From positions 1 to 64,000 of the forward strand of contig NZ_AUFV01000007.1 in assembly GCF_000426685.1 (NCBI RefSeq): a stretch of 64,000 nucleotides of DNA, given 5' to 3'. Origin of the DNA: Solimonas flava DSM 18980. GTDB taxonomy: Bacteria; Pseudomonadota; Gammaproteobacteria; Nevskiales; Nevskiaceae. A model generated the notes under the pieces. It was not told the DNA's origin. It worked only from the letters and a program-made list of their open reading frames with translations, and made no database searches. This document shows positions 8,559-18,131 of this stretch, one piece after another (within the stretch, counting starts at the first letter, position 1; each line of letters opens with the position of its first letter). Both the position numbers and the translations under genes were made by a program.

Positions 8559-9935
8559 ATGAGCACCCCTCTGAAACTCCAGCAGCAGCCGAAGGCACCG
8601 CCGTACTCGGTCGAGGCCGAGCAGTCGGTGCTCGGCGGTCTGATGCTGGAGAACCGGCATTGGGACGATCTGGCCGACAAGCTCAACGCCGAGGATTTCT
8701 ACCGCGAGGATCACCAGCTGATCTTCCGCGCGATCGCCGAACTGGCCGGCAACCAGAAGCCCTGCGACTTTGTCACGCTCGCCGAGCATCTGAAGGCGCG
8801 CAGCCAGCTCGAAGCCGCCGGCGGCCTGGCCTACCTCGGCACGCTCGCCAACGACACGCCGAGCGCGGCCAACGTCCTGGCCTACGCGGAGATCGTCCGC
8901 GAACGGGCCGTGCTGCGCTCGCTGGCCAGCGCCGGCGGCGAGATCGCCGAGCTCGGCTACCGGCCCGACGGGCGCTCGTACGCGGAACTGCTCGATCTGG
9001 CCGAACAGAAGGTCTTCAAGCTGCGCGCCAAGGCCGATCGCACGAAGAACGACTATTACGCGATGCCGGGGCTGATCGACGCGCTCGAGAAGAAGATCGA
9101 CATGCTGCGCTCGAATCAGGGCCAGCTCGCCGGTCTGTCGAGCGGCTTTTCCGATCTCGACCGCAGCACGACCGGCCTGCATCCGGGCGACCTCGTCATC
9201 GTCGCCGGCCGTCCGTCGATGGGCAAGACGACCTTTGCGCTCAACATCGCCGAGCACGTCGTCATGTACGAGAAGAAGCCGGCGCTCGTGTTCAGCATGG
9301 AAATGCCGGCCGAGCAGCTGGCGATGCGTATGCTGTCCTCGTTCGCGCGCATTCCGCTCGGCAAGCTGCGCAGCGGCGAGCTCGACGACCGCGACATGGA
9401 CCGCCTCGTCTCGCAGAGCGGCTTCCTGCGCGAGGCGCCGCTGTACATCGACGAGACCGGCGCGATGTCGCCGCTCGACATCCGCGCGCGCGCACGACGC
9501 GTCAAGTCGCGCCATGGGCTCGGCCTGATCGTCGTCGACTACATCCAGCTGATGCAGGTGCCCGGCACGAAGGACAACCGTACCGGCGAAATCGCCGAGA
9601 TCTCGCGCAGCCTCAAGGCGCTCGGCAAGGAACTCGAAGTGCCGGTGATCGCGCTGTCGCAGCTCAACCGCGGCGTCGAGCAGCGCGACAACAAGCGTCC
9701 GCGCATGGCCGACCTGCGCGAGTCGGGCGGTATCGAACAGGACGCCGACTTGTGCCTGTTCATCTACCGTGACGAGGTTTACAACAAGGAATCGCCGGAC
9801 AAGGGCACGGCCGAAATCATCATTGCCAAGCAGCGTAACGGCCCGCTCGGCACGGTGCGGACGGCGTTCTTCGGTGAATTCACGCGCTTCGAGAATCTGG
9901 CGCAGGGCTACGGCGGCTTCGATCCGGGCGAATGA
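8559..9935 (+). CDS. dnaB: Replicative DNA helicase DnaB
   Basis: 458-residue hexameric helicase that unwinds the replication fork and recruits primase. The N-terminal domain (PPYSVEAEQSVLGGLML) is joined by a linker to the RecA-like domain. That domain has Walker A GRPSMGKTTFALN, Walker B LIVVDYIQLM, the SRSLKALGKEL helix and the LRESGGIEQDADLCLFI segment. No intein interrupts it. The ATG at 8559 follows a CATAAT-like -10 element near 8542. Its last four bases (ATGA) overlap the alr start, an arrangement typical of gammaproteobacteria. Confidence 0.98.
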   Translation: MSTPLKLQQQPKAPPYSVEAEQSVLGGLMLENRHWDDLADKLNAEDFYREDHQLIFRAIAELAGNQKPCDFVTLAEHLKARSQLEAAGGLAYLGTLANDTPSAANVLAYAEIVRERAVLRSLASAGGEIAELGYRPDGRSYAELLDLAEQKVFKLRAKADRTKNDYYAMPGLIDALEKKIDMLRSNQGQLAGLSSGFSDLDRSTTGLHPGDLVIVAGRPSMGKTTFALNIAEHVVMYEKKPALVFSMEMPAEQLAMRMLSSFARIPLGKLRSGELDDRDMDRLVSQSGFLREAPLYIDETGAMSPLDIRARARRVKSRHGLGLIVVDYIQLMQVPGTKDNRTGEIAEISRSLKALGKELEVPVIALSQLNRGVEQRDNKRPRMADLRESGGIEQDADLCLFIYRDEVYNKESPDKGTAEIIIAKQRNGPLGTVRTAFFGEFTRFENLAQGYGGFDPGE

Positions 9936-11047
9936 TTCCACGCGTCACGGCGACGATCGACCTCGCGGCGATCCAACACAACCTGCGCGTCATGCGCGCG
10001 CTGGCGCCGCGGTCGCGCGTCATGGCGCCGGTCAAGGCGGATGCCTACGGCCACGGTGCGGTGCCGGTGGCGCGGGCACTGGAAGCGGCCGGCGTCGACG
10101 CGCTGGCCGTGGCCTGCCTCGAAGAAGCGATGGAACTGCGCCAGGCGCACATCATCGCCCCGATCGCGCTGCTCGAAGGCGTGATCTCGCAGGAAGAAGC
10201 CGCGCTTGCGGTCTATGAACGCCTGCAGGTCGTGGTGCACGACCACTGGCAGATCGAACTGCTCGAGGCGCTGCCGGACAGCGCGCAGCTGACGCTGTGG
10301 TTCAAGCTCGACAGCGGCATGCACCGGCTCGGTTTTCCGCTCGCCGACGTGCCGCGGCTGCGCGAGGTGCTGCATCGCCATCCGAACTGGAAGCTGGAGG
10401 GCTGGCTGACGCATCTGGCCTGCGCCGACGAACCCGGCAGCGAATTCACGCGCCGGCAGATCGAGAGCTTCGGCGCGGCGCTGGCCGGCGTACCCGGCCC
10501 GCGCTCGATCGCCAATTCGGCCGGCGTCATCGCCTGGCCGCAGGCGCGCGTCGACTGGATCCGCCCCGGGCTGGCGCTGTACGGCTGCTCGCCGTTGCCG
10601 GAGCTCAGCGCGGCGACGCTCGGCCTGCGTCCGGCGATGACACTGGAGAGCCGCCTGATCGCGATCCGCACCTTTGCCGGCGGCGAGAGCATCGGCTACA
10701 GCCGCCGCTACATCTGTCCGGAGCGGATGCCGGTCGGCGTCGTCGCGATCGGCTACGCCGATGGTCTGCACCGGGCGTTCCGCAACGGTACGCCGCTGAT
10801 CGTCGACGGCCGCCGCGTGGCGCTCGCCGGACGTGTCTCGATGGACATGATCACGGTCGACCTGCGCGCCGCGCCGCAGGCGCGGGTCGGCGACGCCGTG
10901 CAGCTCTGGGGACCCGCGCTGTCGGCCGATGAAGTGGCCGCCCACGCCGACACGCTGTCGTACGAGCTGTTCTGCGGGCTCACGCAGCGCGTGCACTTCC
11001 GCCATCTGCACGGGCCCGAGGACACGCCGGCGTTCGCCGCGCACTGA
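9932..11047 (+). CDS. alr: Alanine racemase
   Basis: 371 residues. PLP enzyme interconverting L- and D-alanine for peptidoglycan. The Schiff-base lysine is Lys35 in APVKADAYGHG. The C-terminal beta domain carries GRVSMDMITVDL. GYSRRY and GYADGLHR are also family features. The start overlaps dnaB by four bases, so the two are probably co-translated. A 52-bp gap separates it from the convergent FHA gene; that gap holds only a weak GC-rich inverted repeat. Confidence 0.96.
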   Translation: MIPRVTATIDLAAIQHNLRVMRALAPRSRVMAPVKADAYGHGAVPVARALEAAGVDALAVACLEEAMELRQAHIIAPIALLEGVISQEEAALAVYERLQVVVHDHWQIELLEALPDSAQLTLWFKLDSGMHRLGFPLADVPRLREVLHRHPNWKLEGWLTHLACADEPGSEFTRRQIESFGAALAGVPGPRSIANSAGVIAWPQARVDWIRPGLALYGCSPLPELSAATLGLRPAMTLESRLIAIRTFAGGESIGYSRRYICPERMPVGVVAIGYADGLHRAFRNGTPLIVDGRRVALAGRVSMDMITVDLRAAPQARVGDAVQLWGPALSADEVAAHADTLSYELFCGLTQRVHFRHLHGPEDTPAFAAH

Positions 11048-11099
11048 GGCCGCGGCGGGGCAGGCGAGGGGCGCGCCGCGGGTTCGCGGCCGGGCGCGA

Positions 11100-11771
11100 T
11101 CAGGCCGTGAAGAAGCTCATCTGCGTGCCGAGCAGTTCGATCGTGTCGCCGGGCTGCAGCTTGCGCGCCTGCGTGTTGATCTCCTGGCCGTTGACGAGGG
11201 CGCGCTTGCCGCCGCTGTCGCCGCCGACGTGGACGATGTAGTAGCCATCGGCGCGGCGCGTGATCGCCGCCACCTGGACGCCCGGTTTGCCGACCGTGGT
11301 CAGCGCCTTGGACAGATCCAGCTCCTTGCCGGCGTTCGGGCCGCTGGCGACGCGCAGCTTGCCGAGCAGCGGCTTGGCGGCCGCAGGGGCGGGGGCGGCC
11401 GGGCTCTGCAGCTGCGACTCGAAGGCGGCGCCGAGCTGGCCCGGACGCAGGATCATGGTCTTCTCGAAGTCATCCTCGGCGCCGGCGTCCGCTTCATAGC
11501 GCAAGCGGTTGCGGCCGATCATGATTTCGTCGCCGTGCGCGAGCGGGTGCTTGCTGATCGCGCGGCCGTTGACGAGCGTGCCGTTGGTCGATTCGAGATC
11601 CTCGAGGAACGAATCATGGAGGACGGTGATGATGACGGCGTGGCGGCCGGAGACGGCCTTGTCGTTGAGTGCGACGTCGTTGTCCGGGTGGCGCCCGATG
11701 CTGATGCGCTCGCGGTCCAGCGGAAATTCCTGCGACTGTCCGCTGCTGTCGGTGACGATGAGCTTGCCCAT
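11100..11771 (-). CDS. FHA-domain protein (two FHA domains)
   Basis: 223 residues, cytoplasmic, with no signal or membrane segment. Residues about 20-95 form a canonical phosphothreonine-binding FHA domain (ISIGRHPDNDV, SGRHAVI, STNGTLVNGR). After a proline/alanine linker a second, degenerate FHA fold follows. It keeps RALVNGQEI, but GKPGVQVAAI replaces the GR..S..H core, so it may not bind phosphopeptide. EKTMIL in the linker is a plausible kinase target, by analogy with other FHA proteins. It is the third gene of a leftward kinase-phosphatase-FHA set, 19 bp after the phosphatase, and is presumably the reader of the kinase's output. Confidence 0.88.
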   Translation of the reverse strand: MGKLIVTDSSGQSQEFPLDRERISIGRHPDNDVALNDKAVSGRHAVIITVLHDSFLEDLESTNGTLVNGRAISKHPLAHGDEIMIGRNRLRYEADAGAEDDFEKTMILRPGQLGAAFESQLQSPAAPAPAAAKPLLGKLRVASGPNAGKELDLSKALTTVGKPGVQVAAITRRADGYYIVHVGGDSGGKRALVNGQEINTQARKLQPGDTIELLGTQMSFFTA

Positions 11772-11790
11772 ATGCCTTCGTGCCTAGAAA

Positions 11791-12612
11791 TCAGAACCAT
11801 TCCATCAGGCGCTCGTACCAGCGCCGGCCACGCGCGAACGACGCGTCGGCCCTCGCCAGCACGACCGAAATATTGTCTCTGCCCCCCGCATCGTTGGCGA
11901 GCTCGACGAGCCGGCGCGCCGCCGTTTCGAGGTTAGCAGTGTAGCGTTCCAGCGTTAAGCGGATGGTGTCGTCGCCGACCATGTCGGTCAGGCCGTCGGA
12001 GCACAGCAGCACGAGATCGCCGACTTCGATGGTGTCCTCGATCAGGTCGACCTGCACTTCGTTCTCGACGCCGAGCGCGCGGGTGACGATGTTCTTGCGG
12101 ACCAGCCGTGTGGCGTCTTCGCGCGAGTAGTGCCCGCGTGCGACCAGCTCCTCGAGCAGCGAGTGGTCGCGGGTCAGCTGTTCGAGCGTGCCGTTGCGCA
12201 GACGGTAGAGCCGCGAGTCGCCGACGTAGGCGATCGCCAGGCGGTCGTCGTGCAGCAGGGCGACCACGATCGTCGTGCCCATGCCGGCGCATTGCGGCTG
12301 CGTCTGCGCGACCTGGTGGATCGTCGCGTGCGCGTTCTCCAGTGCGCTCTTCAGCAACATGGCCTCGCTGCTGTAGCCGCTGTGCGCGTCGACTTCGCCG
12401 CGCCTGAGCGAAGGCCAGCTGCGCTTGACGACATCGAGCACGGTGGTCACGGCGATGCCGCTGGCGATCTCGCCGGCGTTGTAGCCGCCCATGCCGTCGG
12501 CGAGCACCAGCAGGCCGATCTCCTCGTCCTCGGCGACCGCGTCCTCGTTGTTGCCGCGTACGCGACCCGGATCGCTGAGCAGCGCCGTCGCGACCTTGTC
12601 CTTGAGCGCCAT
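11791..12612 (-). CDS. PP2C-family Ser/Thr protein phosphatase
   Basis: 273 residues, Stp1/PrpC type. The metal-binding motifs are all present: SDPGRVRGNNEDA, VLADGMGGYNAGE, YVGDSRLYRLRNG, LLCSDGLTDMV and GGRDNISVVLA. It should remove phosphate from Ser/Thr residues on the neighbouring kinase and its substrates. The gene lies between the kinase (7-bp gap) and the FHA gene, almost certainly in one transcript. No membrane segment is seen. Confidence 0.93.
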   Translation of the reverse strand: MALKDKVATALLSDPGRVRGNNEDAVAEDEEIGLLVLADGMGGYNAGEIASGIAVTTVLDVVKRSWPSLRRGEVDAHSGYSSEAMLLKSALENAHATIHQVAQTQPQCAGMGTTIVVALLHDDRLAIAYVGDSRLYRLRNGTLEQLTRDHSLLEELVARGHYSREDATRLVRKNIVTRALGVENEVQVDLIEDTIEVGDLVLLCSDGLTDMVGDDTIRLTLERYTANLETAARRLVELANDAGGRDNISVVLARADASFARGRRWYERLMEWF

Positions 12613-12619
12613 CCGCGCT

Positions 12620-15289
12620 TCAGCCCGTCAGGCCGCCGGCGGCGGCGCGCAGGTCACGGGCGAGATCGAGGCCGCGCGCGTAGCGGCGCGCCGGCTCCTT
12701 GTCGAGCAGGCGCGCGAGAATGGCGTCGACTTCGGCGGGCAGGTCGGGGCGCAGCAGCTGCGGCGGCAGATGCGGCTCGTTCGCGATCTTGAACATCAGT
12801 GTCGCCATCGATTCGGCCTGGAACGGCAGGGCGCCGGTCAGCAATTGATACAGCGTGACGCCGAGCGAGAAAAGGTCCGAGCGGCCGTCGACCTTTTTGC
12901 CCGACAGCTGTTCGGGCGACATGTAGCTCGGGGTGCCGAGCACCAGCCCGGTCCTGGTCTTGCTGGCGTCGGTGATGCGGGCGATGCCGAAGTCCATCAG
13001 CTTCAGCGCTCGTGTGCTCTCGAGCAGCATCATGTTGGCCGGCTTGATATCGCGATGGACGATGCCGTTGGCATGCGCGTAGTCGAGCGCATCGGCGGCC
13101 TCGGCGGCGAGGCGCAGGACCTCGGCGACCGGCAGCAGATTGTTCGGCTTGGTATGCCGCGTCAGATCGTGGCCGCGGATGAACTCCATCGCGATATAGG
13201 CGAGATCGTGCTCCTCGCCGGCATCGTAGATCGACACGATGTGCGGGTGCGCGAGACGCCCGGCGGTCTCGGCTTCGCGGAAGAAGCGTTCCTTGACCCC
13301 GGCCAGCTCGTCGGGCTCGAACTCCTGAGACAGCGCCAGCGTCTTGATCGCCACCTGACGGCCGATCTTCGGGTCGCGCCCGGCGTAGACGACGCCCATT
13401 GCGCCTTTGCCGAGCTCGCGTTCGACCTGATAGCGGCCGAGCATCGGTTTTTCGAGCTGTTGCGTGGCGTCGAGCACCAGCGTGCCGCCGGGCGTCGATG
13501 CCGCATGGCTGCCGAGGATCACGGTCTCGGACAGCTTCTTGGCGCGCGACAGTTTCTGCTGCACGTCGCGGAACTCGCGCTGGAAGCCGGCGATGTACTG
13601 GTAGGCGACCTCCGCCTTGCCGAACTGGCGCTTGCGCTCGAAGTCGAGCGCGAGGTTGTAGACGAGGTCGAGCAGCTTGTCGTCGACCGGCTGCACGCGA
13701 CGGAACTTCTCGAACGCCATGTCGAGCTGGCCCTGGCCCTGGAAGGCGAGGCCGAGCATGCGGTTCGACTCGGCGCTTTCGATGTCGCTGCTCTGCTTGA
13801 GGCGCTCGGTGATGTTGAACTTCTTGATGGTCATGAACAGATGGCCGACGGCGACAAACAGCGCGGCCAGCGTCAGCGGCAGCCAGAGGCCGCCGCCCAC
13901 CATCAGCCCGAACTGCGTGCCGAGCAGCATCACGACCAGCGCCAGCGTCGCCAGCGCGGCGGCGGTCGCGCGCAGGCGCGGCAGCGCGAACGCGAGGTAG
14001 GCGGCAAGCAGCAGCAGCACCGCGAGCTGGGCCCAGCGCGACCAGGCCGGGCGCGTCAGGAAATCCTGCTGCAGTACGCTGGAGACGCTGTGCGCGAGCG
14101 TCAGCACCGGCGCCATCGCGGCGCCGACCGGTGTCGCGAAGCTGTCGCCGGTGCCGGCGGCGGTGGTGCCGATCAGCACGATCTTGTCGCGGTAGCGGTC
14201 CGGCGGCAGCTTGCCGGACAGCAGGTCGTAGGCCGAGTCGACCGGAAACGCCGGCCGGCCGTCGCGGTCGGCGTAGAACTGCGTATACATGCGCAGCGCC
14301 GGCGTCGTCGCGATCGACAGATCGCCCAGCTCGATGCCTTCGCCGAGGCGCACGACGATGTCCGCCGGCTTCAGGTTCAGCGCCGCCGCCGCCAGCATCA
14401 GCGACAGCGAGGGGTAGAACGCGTCGTAGTACTGCACGACCAGCGGCTCGTAGCGCACGGCGCCGTCGATGTCCGGCGTGACGTTCAGGTGTCCGATCGC
14501 ACTGGCGCCGGCGCCGAGCTTCGCGATCGGCGCCTGCAGCGCGCGCGCCTGCAACGGCAGCGCGCCGACGGCGCGTGCGCCGACGCGGTCCTCGATCCGG
14601 GTCAGCGCATTGCGTTGCACGTAGTCGGGCAGCGGCGCGTCCGGCCGGCCCTGCGGGCGGCCGAGTTCGAACACCATCGGCAGTACGGTGCGGCCCTGTG
14701 CCGACAGCGCCGCGGCGAGCGCGTCGTCGCCGGCGCCGCCGGCCCTGGCGGCCGTCTCGATGCGCTCGGCGAGCGCGCCGATCAGCTGCCGGTAGTCGCG
14801 GGCCAGCGCCGACTCGCGATAGGACTTGGCGATCGCCGCGATCGTCGCGTTGCGCGGCGCGCCGTCGTCGAGCATCACGCCGAAGGTTTCGATCTCGGCC
14901 GGGATCTGCTGGCTCAGCGGCGACTGCCGCAGCTCGTCGGCCAGGGCCTGCAGGTCGTCGCTGCCGGCGCTGCGCTCGGCTTCGAGATAGAGCGCGGTGT
15001 TGCCGATCACCTTGGCGCCGCCGGCGCGCAGCCGCTCGATCAGCTGGGCCTGCAGCGTGCGCGGCCACGGCCAGCGGCCGAGGTTGCGGATCGAGGCGTC
15101 GTCGATGGCGACGATGGCGATCCGCTCGGACGGCGCGCGATCGCGCGTACGCACGCCGAGGTCGTAGGTGTAGCGTTCGAGCGACTGAAAGCTTTCGGCG
15201 AACACGCCGTATGCGAGCACGGCGAACACGACAGCAAATGCGAGCGCCGCGAACCAGTCTCTGGTCCACAGTTTTTCTTTCACCACCAA
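12620..15289 (-). CDS. CHASE2-domain transmembrane serine/threonine protein kinase
   Basis: 889 residues. An N-terminal membrane anchor leads to an extracytoplasmic CHASE2 sensor (RIAIVAIDDASIRNLGRWPWPR to IVLIGTTAAGTGD). Three further membrane segments follow at about residues 410-490, then a TPR-like helical stretch (ESNRMLGLAFQGQGQLDMA). The kinase is at the C-terminus, with P-loop GKGAMGVVYAG, catalytic lysine VAIKTLA, HRDIKPANMM, DFGIARI and GTPSYMSPEQ. All catalytic residues are present. The kinase sits after the sensor, the reverse of PknB-type proteins. Candidate starts are TTG 15289, GTG 15286 and GTG 15283, downstream of a G-rich stretch. It heads the kinase-phosphatase-FHA operon and diverges from radA. 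Confidence 0.92.
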   Translation of the reverse strand: MVVKEKLWTRDWFAALAFAVVFAVLAYGVFAESFQSLERYTYDLGVRTRDRAPSERIAIVAIDDASIRNLGRWPWPRTLQAQLIERLRAGGAKVIGNTALYLEAERSAGSDDLQALADELRQSPLSQQIPAEIETFGVMLDDGAPRNATIAAIAKSYRESALARDYRQLIGALAERIETAARAGGAGDDALAAALSAQGRTVLPMVFELGRPQGRPDAPLPDYVQRNALTRIEDRVGARAVGALPLQARALQAPIAKLGAGASAIGHLNVTPDIDGAVRYEPLVVQYYDAFYPSLSLMLAAAALNLKPADIVVRLGEGIELGDLSIATTPALRMYTQFYADRDGRPAFPVDSAYDLLSGKLPPDRYRDKIVLIGTTAAGTGDSFATPVGAAMAPVLTLAHSVSSVLQQDFLTRPAWSRWAQLAVLLLLAAYLAFALPRLRATAAALATLALVVMLLGTQFGLMVGGGLWLPLTLAALFVAVGHLFMTIKKFNITERLKQSSDIESAESNRMLGLAFQGQGQLDMAFEKFRRVQPVDDKLLDLVYNLALDFERKRQFGKAEVAYQYIAGFQREFRDVQQKLSRAKKLSETVILGSHAASTPGGTLVLDATQQLEKPMLGRYQVERELGKGAMGVVYAGRDPKIGRQVAIKTLALSQEFEPDELAGVKERFFREAETAGRLAHPHIVSIYDAGEEHDLAYIAMEFIRGHDLTRHTKPNNLLPVAEVLRLAAEAADALDYAHANGIVHRDIKPANMMLLESTRALKLMDFGIARITDASKTRTGLVLGTPSYMSPEQLSGKKVDGRSDLFSLGVTLYQLLTGALPFQAESMATLMFKIANEPHLPPQLLRPDLPAEVDAILARLLDKEPARRYARGLDLARDLRAAAGGLTG

Positions 15290-15374
15290 GCCCCCCGACC
15301 CGTGTGCTGCGGCGACACGAGCGACGATACTAGCGGTTCCGGACTTCGTCGTCCGCTACACGCGTCGCACTCGC

Positions 15375-16733
15375 ATGGCCAAAGCCAAAACCCAATACGT
15401 CTGCCAGAACTGCGGTGGTACCAGTCCGAAATGGGTCGGGCAATGCCCGGATTGTGGGGCCTGGAACAGCCTGACGGAGACGATCGCGACGGCGGCGCCG
15501 AAAGTGCGCGGCGGCGGTATCTCCGGCTTTGCCGGCGGCCGCGTACAGAAGCTTGACGAGGTCGAACTGCAGGAAGAGCCGCGTGCGCATACCGGGCTCG
15601 CCGAGATGGACCGTGTGCTCGGCGGCGGCATCGTACCGGGCGCGGTGATCCTGATCGGCGGCGATCCGGGCATCGGCAAGTCGACCCTGCTGCTGCAGAT
15701 GCTCGCCGAAGTGCACGGGCGCCTGCCGACGCTTTACGTGACCGGCGAGGAATCGCTGACGCAGGTGCACCTGCGCGCGCAACGCCTCGGCCTGACGCGG
15801 CTCGACCTGCCGGTGCTTGCCGAGACCGGCGTCGAGCAGATCATCGCCCAGCTGCAGGCGCTGCGGCCCGGCCTCGTCGTCATCGACTCGATCCAGACGC
15901 TGTACACCGAAACGCTCGATTCGGCGCCGGGCTCGGTGTCGCAGCTGCGCGAATGCGCGGCGCAGCTGGTGCGCTACGCGAAGTCGGCGCAGACGGCGGT
16001 CGTGCTGGTCGGCCACGTCACCAAGGAGGGCGCGATCGCCGGCCCGCGCGTGCTCGAGCACATGGTCGACACGGTGCTTTACTTCGAGCACGACCCGGGC
16101 TCGCGCTTCCGCATCATCCGCGCCGTCAAGAACCGCTTCGGCGCCGTCAACGAGCTCGGCGTGTTCGCGATGACCGACGGTGGCCTCAAGGAAGTCAGCA
16201 ACCCGTCGGCGCTGTTCCTGTCGCGCCACGGCGGGCCGGTGCCGGGCAGCGTCATCACCGTCACGCGCCAGGGCAGCCGGCCGATGCTGGTCGAGGTACA
16301 GGCGCTGGTCGATCAGTCGACGATCGGCAATCCGCGGCGCGTGACGCTCGGCCTCGAAGGCAATCGTCTCAACATGCTGCTGGCGGTGCTGCATCGCCAC
16401 GGCGGCATCTCGCTCGGCGACCAGGACGTGTTCGCCAACGTCGTCGGCGGCATGCGCATCCAGGAAACGGCGGCCGACCTGCCGCTGCTGGTGGCGGCGC
16501 TGTCGAGCTTTCGCAGCCGGCCGGTGCCCGGCGACTGGATCGTCTTCGGCGAGATCGGCCTGGCCGGCGAGGTGCGTCCGGTCGCCGGCGGCGAGGAGCG
16601 CCTGATCGAAGCCGCCAAGCAGGGCTTCCGGCGCGCGATCGTGCCGGAAGCGAACCGGCCGCGGCGCGGCACCAAGCTCGATCTCGACGTCGTCGCGGTA
16701 TCGCGCCTCGACGAGGCGCTGGCGCAGCTTTGA
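15375..16733 (+). CDS. radA: DNA repair protein RadA
   Basis: 452 residues. A DnaB-like/RecA-like ATPase that promotes branch migration in recombinational repair. The N-terminal zinc finger is CQNCGG...CPDCGAW. Walker A is GGDPGIGKSTLLLQ and the RadA-specific KNRFG motif is at AVKNRFGAVNELG. The C-terminal Lon-like domain includes IGEIGLAGEVRPV. The start is ATG 15375. It is convergent with corB (10-bp gap) and divergent from the kinase gene. Confidence 0.97.
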   Translation: MAKAKTQYVCQNCGGTSPKWVGQCPDCGAWNSLTETIATAAPKVRGGGISGFAGGRVQKLDEVELQEEPRAHTGLAEMDRVLGGGIVPGAVILIGGDPGIGKSTLLLQMLAEVHGRLPTLYVTGEESLTQVHLRAQRLGLTRLDLPVLAETGVEQIIAQLQALRPGLVVIDSIQTLYTETLDSAPGSVSQLRECAAQLVRYAKSAQTAVVLVGHVTKEGAIAGPRVLEHMVDTVLYFEHDPGSRFRIIRAVKNRFGAVNELGVFAMTDGGLKEVSNPSALFLSRHGGPVPGSVITVTRQGSRPMLVEVQALVDQSTIGNPRRVTLGLEGNRLNMLLAVLHRHGGISLGDQDVFANVVGGMRIQETAADLPLLVAALSSFRSRPVPGDWIVFGEIGLAGEVRPVAGGEERLIEAAKQGFRRAIVPEANRPRRGTKLDLDVVAVSRLDEALAQL

Positions 16734-16743
16734 GGCGCGGCGC

Positions 16744-18042
16744 TCAGGCGGCGCGCGGCCGGGTCGCGCTGCCGTTGCCGCCGTTCTTCGGCGGCCAGAT
16801 GCGCGTGGCCTTGATGACGTTGGCGCGCGCTTCGGTGATCTCCAGCGTATAGCCGTCGACCACCACGCGGTTGCCGGTCTGCGGCAGCGCTTCGAGGTGT
16901 TCGAGCATCAGGCCGTTGATCGTCTTCGGCCCTTGCGTGGGCAGGTGCCAGTCGAGGTTGCGGTTGAGGCTGCGCACCGTCACCGAGCCGGACACGCGGT
17001 ACGAGCCGTCGGCGTCGGCGTAGACGTTCTTCAGCCGTGTCGCCGGGTCCGAGGTGAATTCGCCGACGACTTCCTCGAGGATGTCCTCGAGTGTGACCAG
17101 GCCCTGGATGTCGCCGTACTCGTCGACGACGAAGCCGACCCGCCGCTTCTGGTTCTGGAAATTCAGCAGCTGCTGGTTCAGCGGCGTGCCTTCCGGCACG
17201 TAGTAGGGCTCGGTCGCCAGCGCCAGCAGGCTGTCGATGTCGAGCTTGTCCTCGGCGGCCAGGCGCACGGCACGGCGCAGATGGACGACGCCCTTGAGGT
17301 TGTCGATCGAGCCGTCGAACACCGGCAGGCGCGTGTGCTGGCTGCCGATGACGGCGTCGCGGATGCTCTCGCGGGAGTCGCCGATGTCGATGCCGACGAT
17401 CTCGTTGCGCGGCACCATGATGTCCTCGACCGTCGCTTTCTCGAGGTCGATGATCGACAGCAGCATCTTCTGGTGGCGCTGCGGGATCATCGCGCCGGCC
17501 TCGAGCACCACGGTGCGCAGTTCCTCGGAGCTGAGGCTGTGCTGGGCGGCGTCCTCCGGGGTGATGCCGAACAGGCGCAGCAGGCCGTTGCTGACCAGGT
17601 TGACGGCCCAGACGAACGGGAACAGCGGCAGGCGCAGGAACCAGTAGACGTAAGCCGCCGGCAGCGCGACGCGCTCGGGATGCAGGGCGGCCAGCGTCTT
17701 CGGCGTGACCTCGGCGAAGATCAGCATGACCAGCGTCATCGCGCCGGTCGCGATCAGGATCGCCGAATCGTGCGAGAACAGCCGCGCCGTGATCACCGCG
17801 ACGAGCGCCGCCGCCAGATTGTTGACGAAGGTGTTGCCGAGCAGGATCGTGCCGATCAGGCGGTCCGGGCGTCGCAGCAGGCGCCGGGCATAGCGGGCGC
17901 CGCGTTCGCCGTTCTGGGCGCGCGTCCGCAGGCGATAGCGGTTGAGCGTCATCAGCCCGGTTTCGGAGCCGGAGAAGAACGCCGATAGCGCCAGCAGGGC
18001 GATCAGCAGGCCCAGCAGGGCGGCGAGAGGTATGTCGTCCAA
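16744..18042 (-). CDS. corB: CorB/YfjD-type transporter (CNNM, HlyC/CorC family)
   Basis: 432 residues. The N-terminal DUF21 (CNNM) membrane domain has about four helices and the signature FFSGSETGLMTLNRYRLR. A CBS pair (DIMVPRNEIVGIDIGDS; GLVTLEDILEEVVGEF) and a C-terminal CorC_HlyC domain follow. The family mediates magnesium (and cobalt) transport or resistance. The best start is TTG 18042, which reproduces the start of E. coli CorB; an ATG is lacking. The neighbours ccsA-like and ffh are in the same relative positions as in E. coli ypjD-corB-ffh. Confidence 0.88.
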   Translation of the reverse strand: MDDIPLAALLGLLIALLALSAFFSGSETGLMTLNRYRLRTRAQNGERGARYARRLLRRPDRLIGTILLGNTFVNNLAAALVAVITARLFSHDSAILIATGAMTLVMLIFAEVTPKTLAALHPERVALPAAYVYWFLRLPLFPFVWAVNLVSNGLLRLFGITPEDAAQHSLSSEELRTVVLEAGAMIPQRHQKMLLSIIDLEKATVEDIMVPRNEIVGIDIGDSRESIRDAVIGSQHTRLPVFDGSIDNLKGVVHLRRAVRLAAEDKLDIDSLLALATEPYYVPEGTPLNQQLLNFQNQKRRVGFVVDEYGDIQGLVTLEDILEEVVGEFTSDPATRLKNVYADADGSYRVSGSVTVRSLNRNLDWHLPTQGPKTINGLMLEHLEALPQTGNRVVVDGYTLEITEARANVIKATRIWPPKNGGNGSATRPRAA

Positions 18043-18131
18043 GTAGGATTGCGTCGAGAGGGCCGGGTCAGCGGCTTCTAGTTATCGAAGCGCGTCGGTC
18101 GCTGTCAACGGCCGCACATGAGAAAAGTGCT

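Noticed and set aside
12491-15556. A 1021-codon rightward open frame opposite the kinase gene, and many similar long frames
   Set aside because: High GC makes stop codons rare on the opposite strand. The frame is low-complexity Arg/Ala/His-rich with no domain, while the minus strand has a complete CHASE2-kinase.
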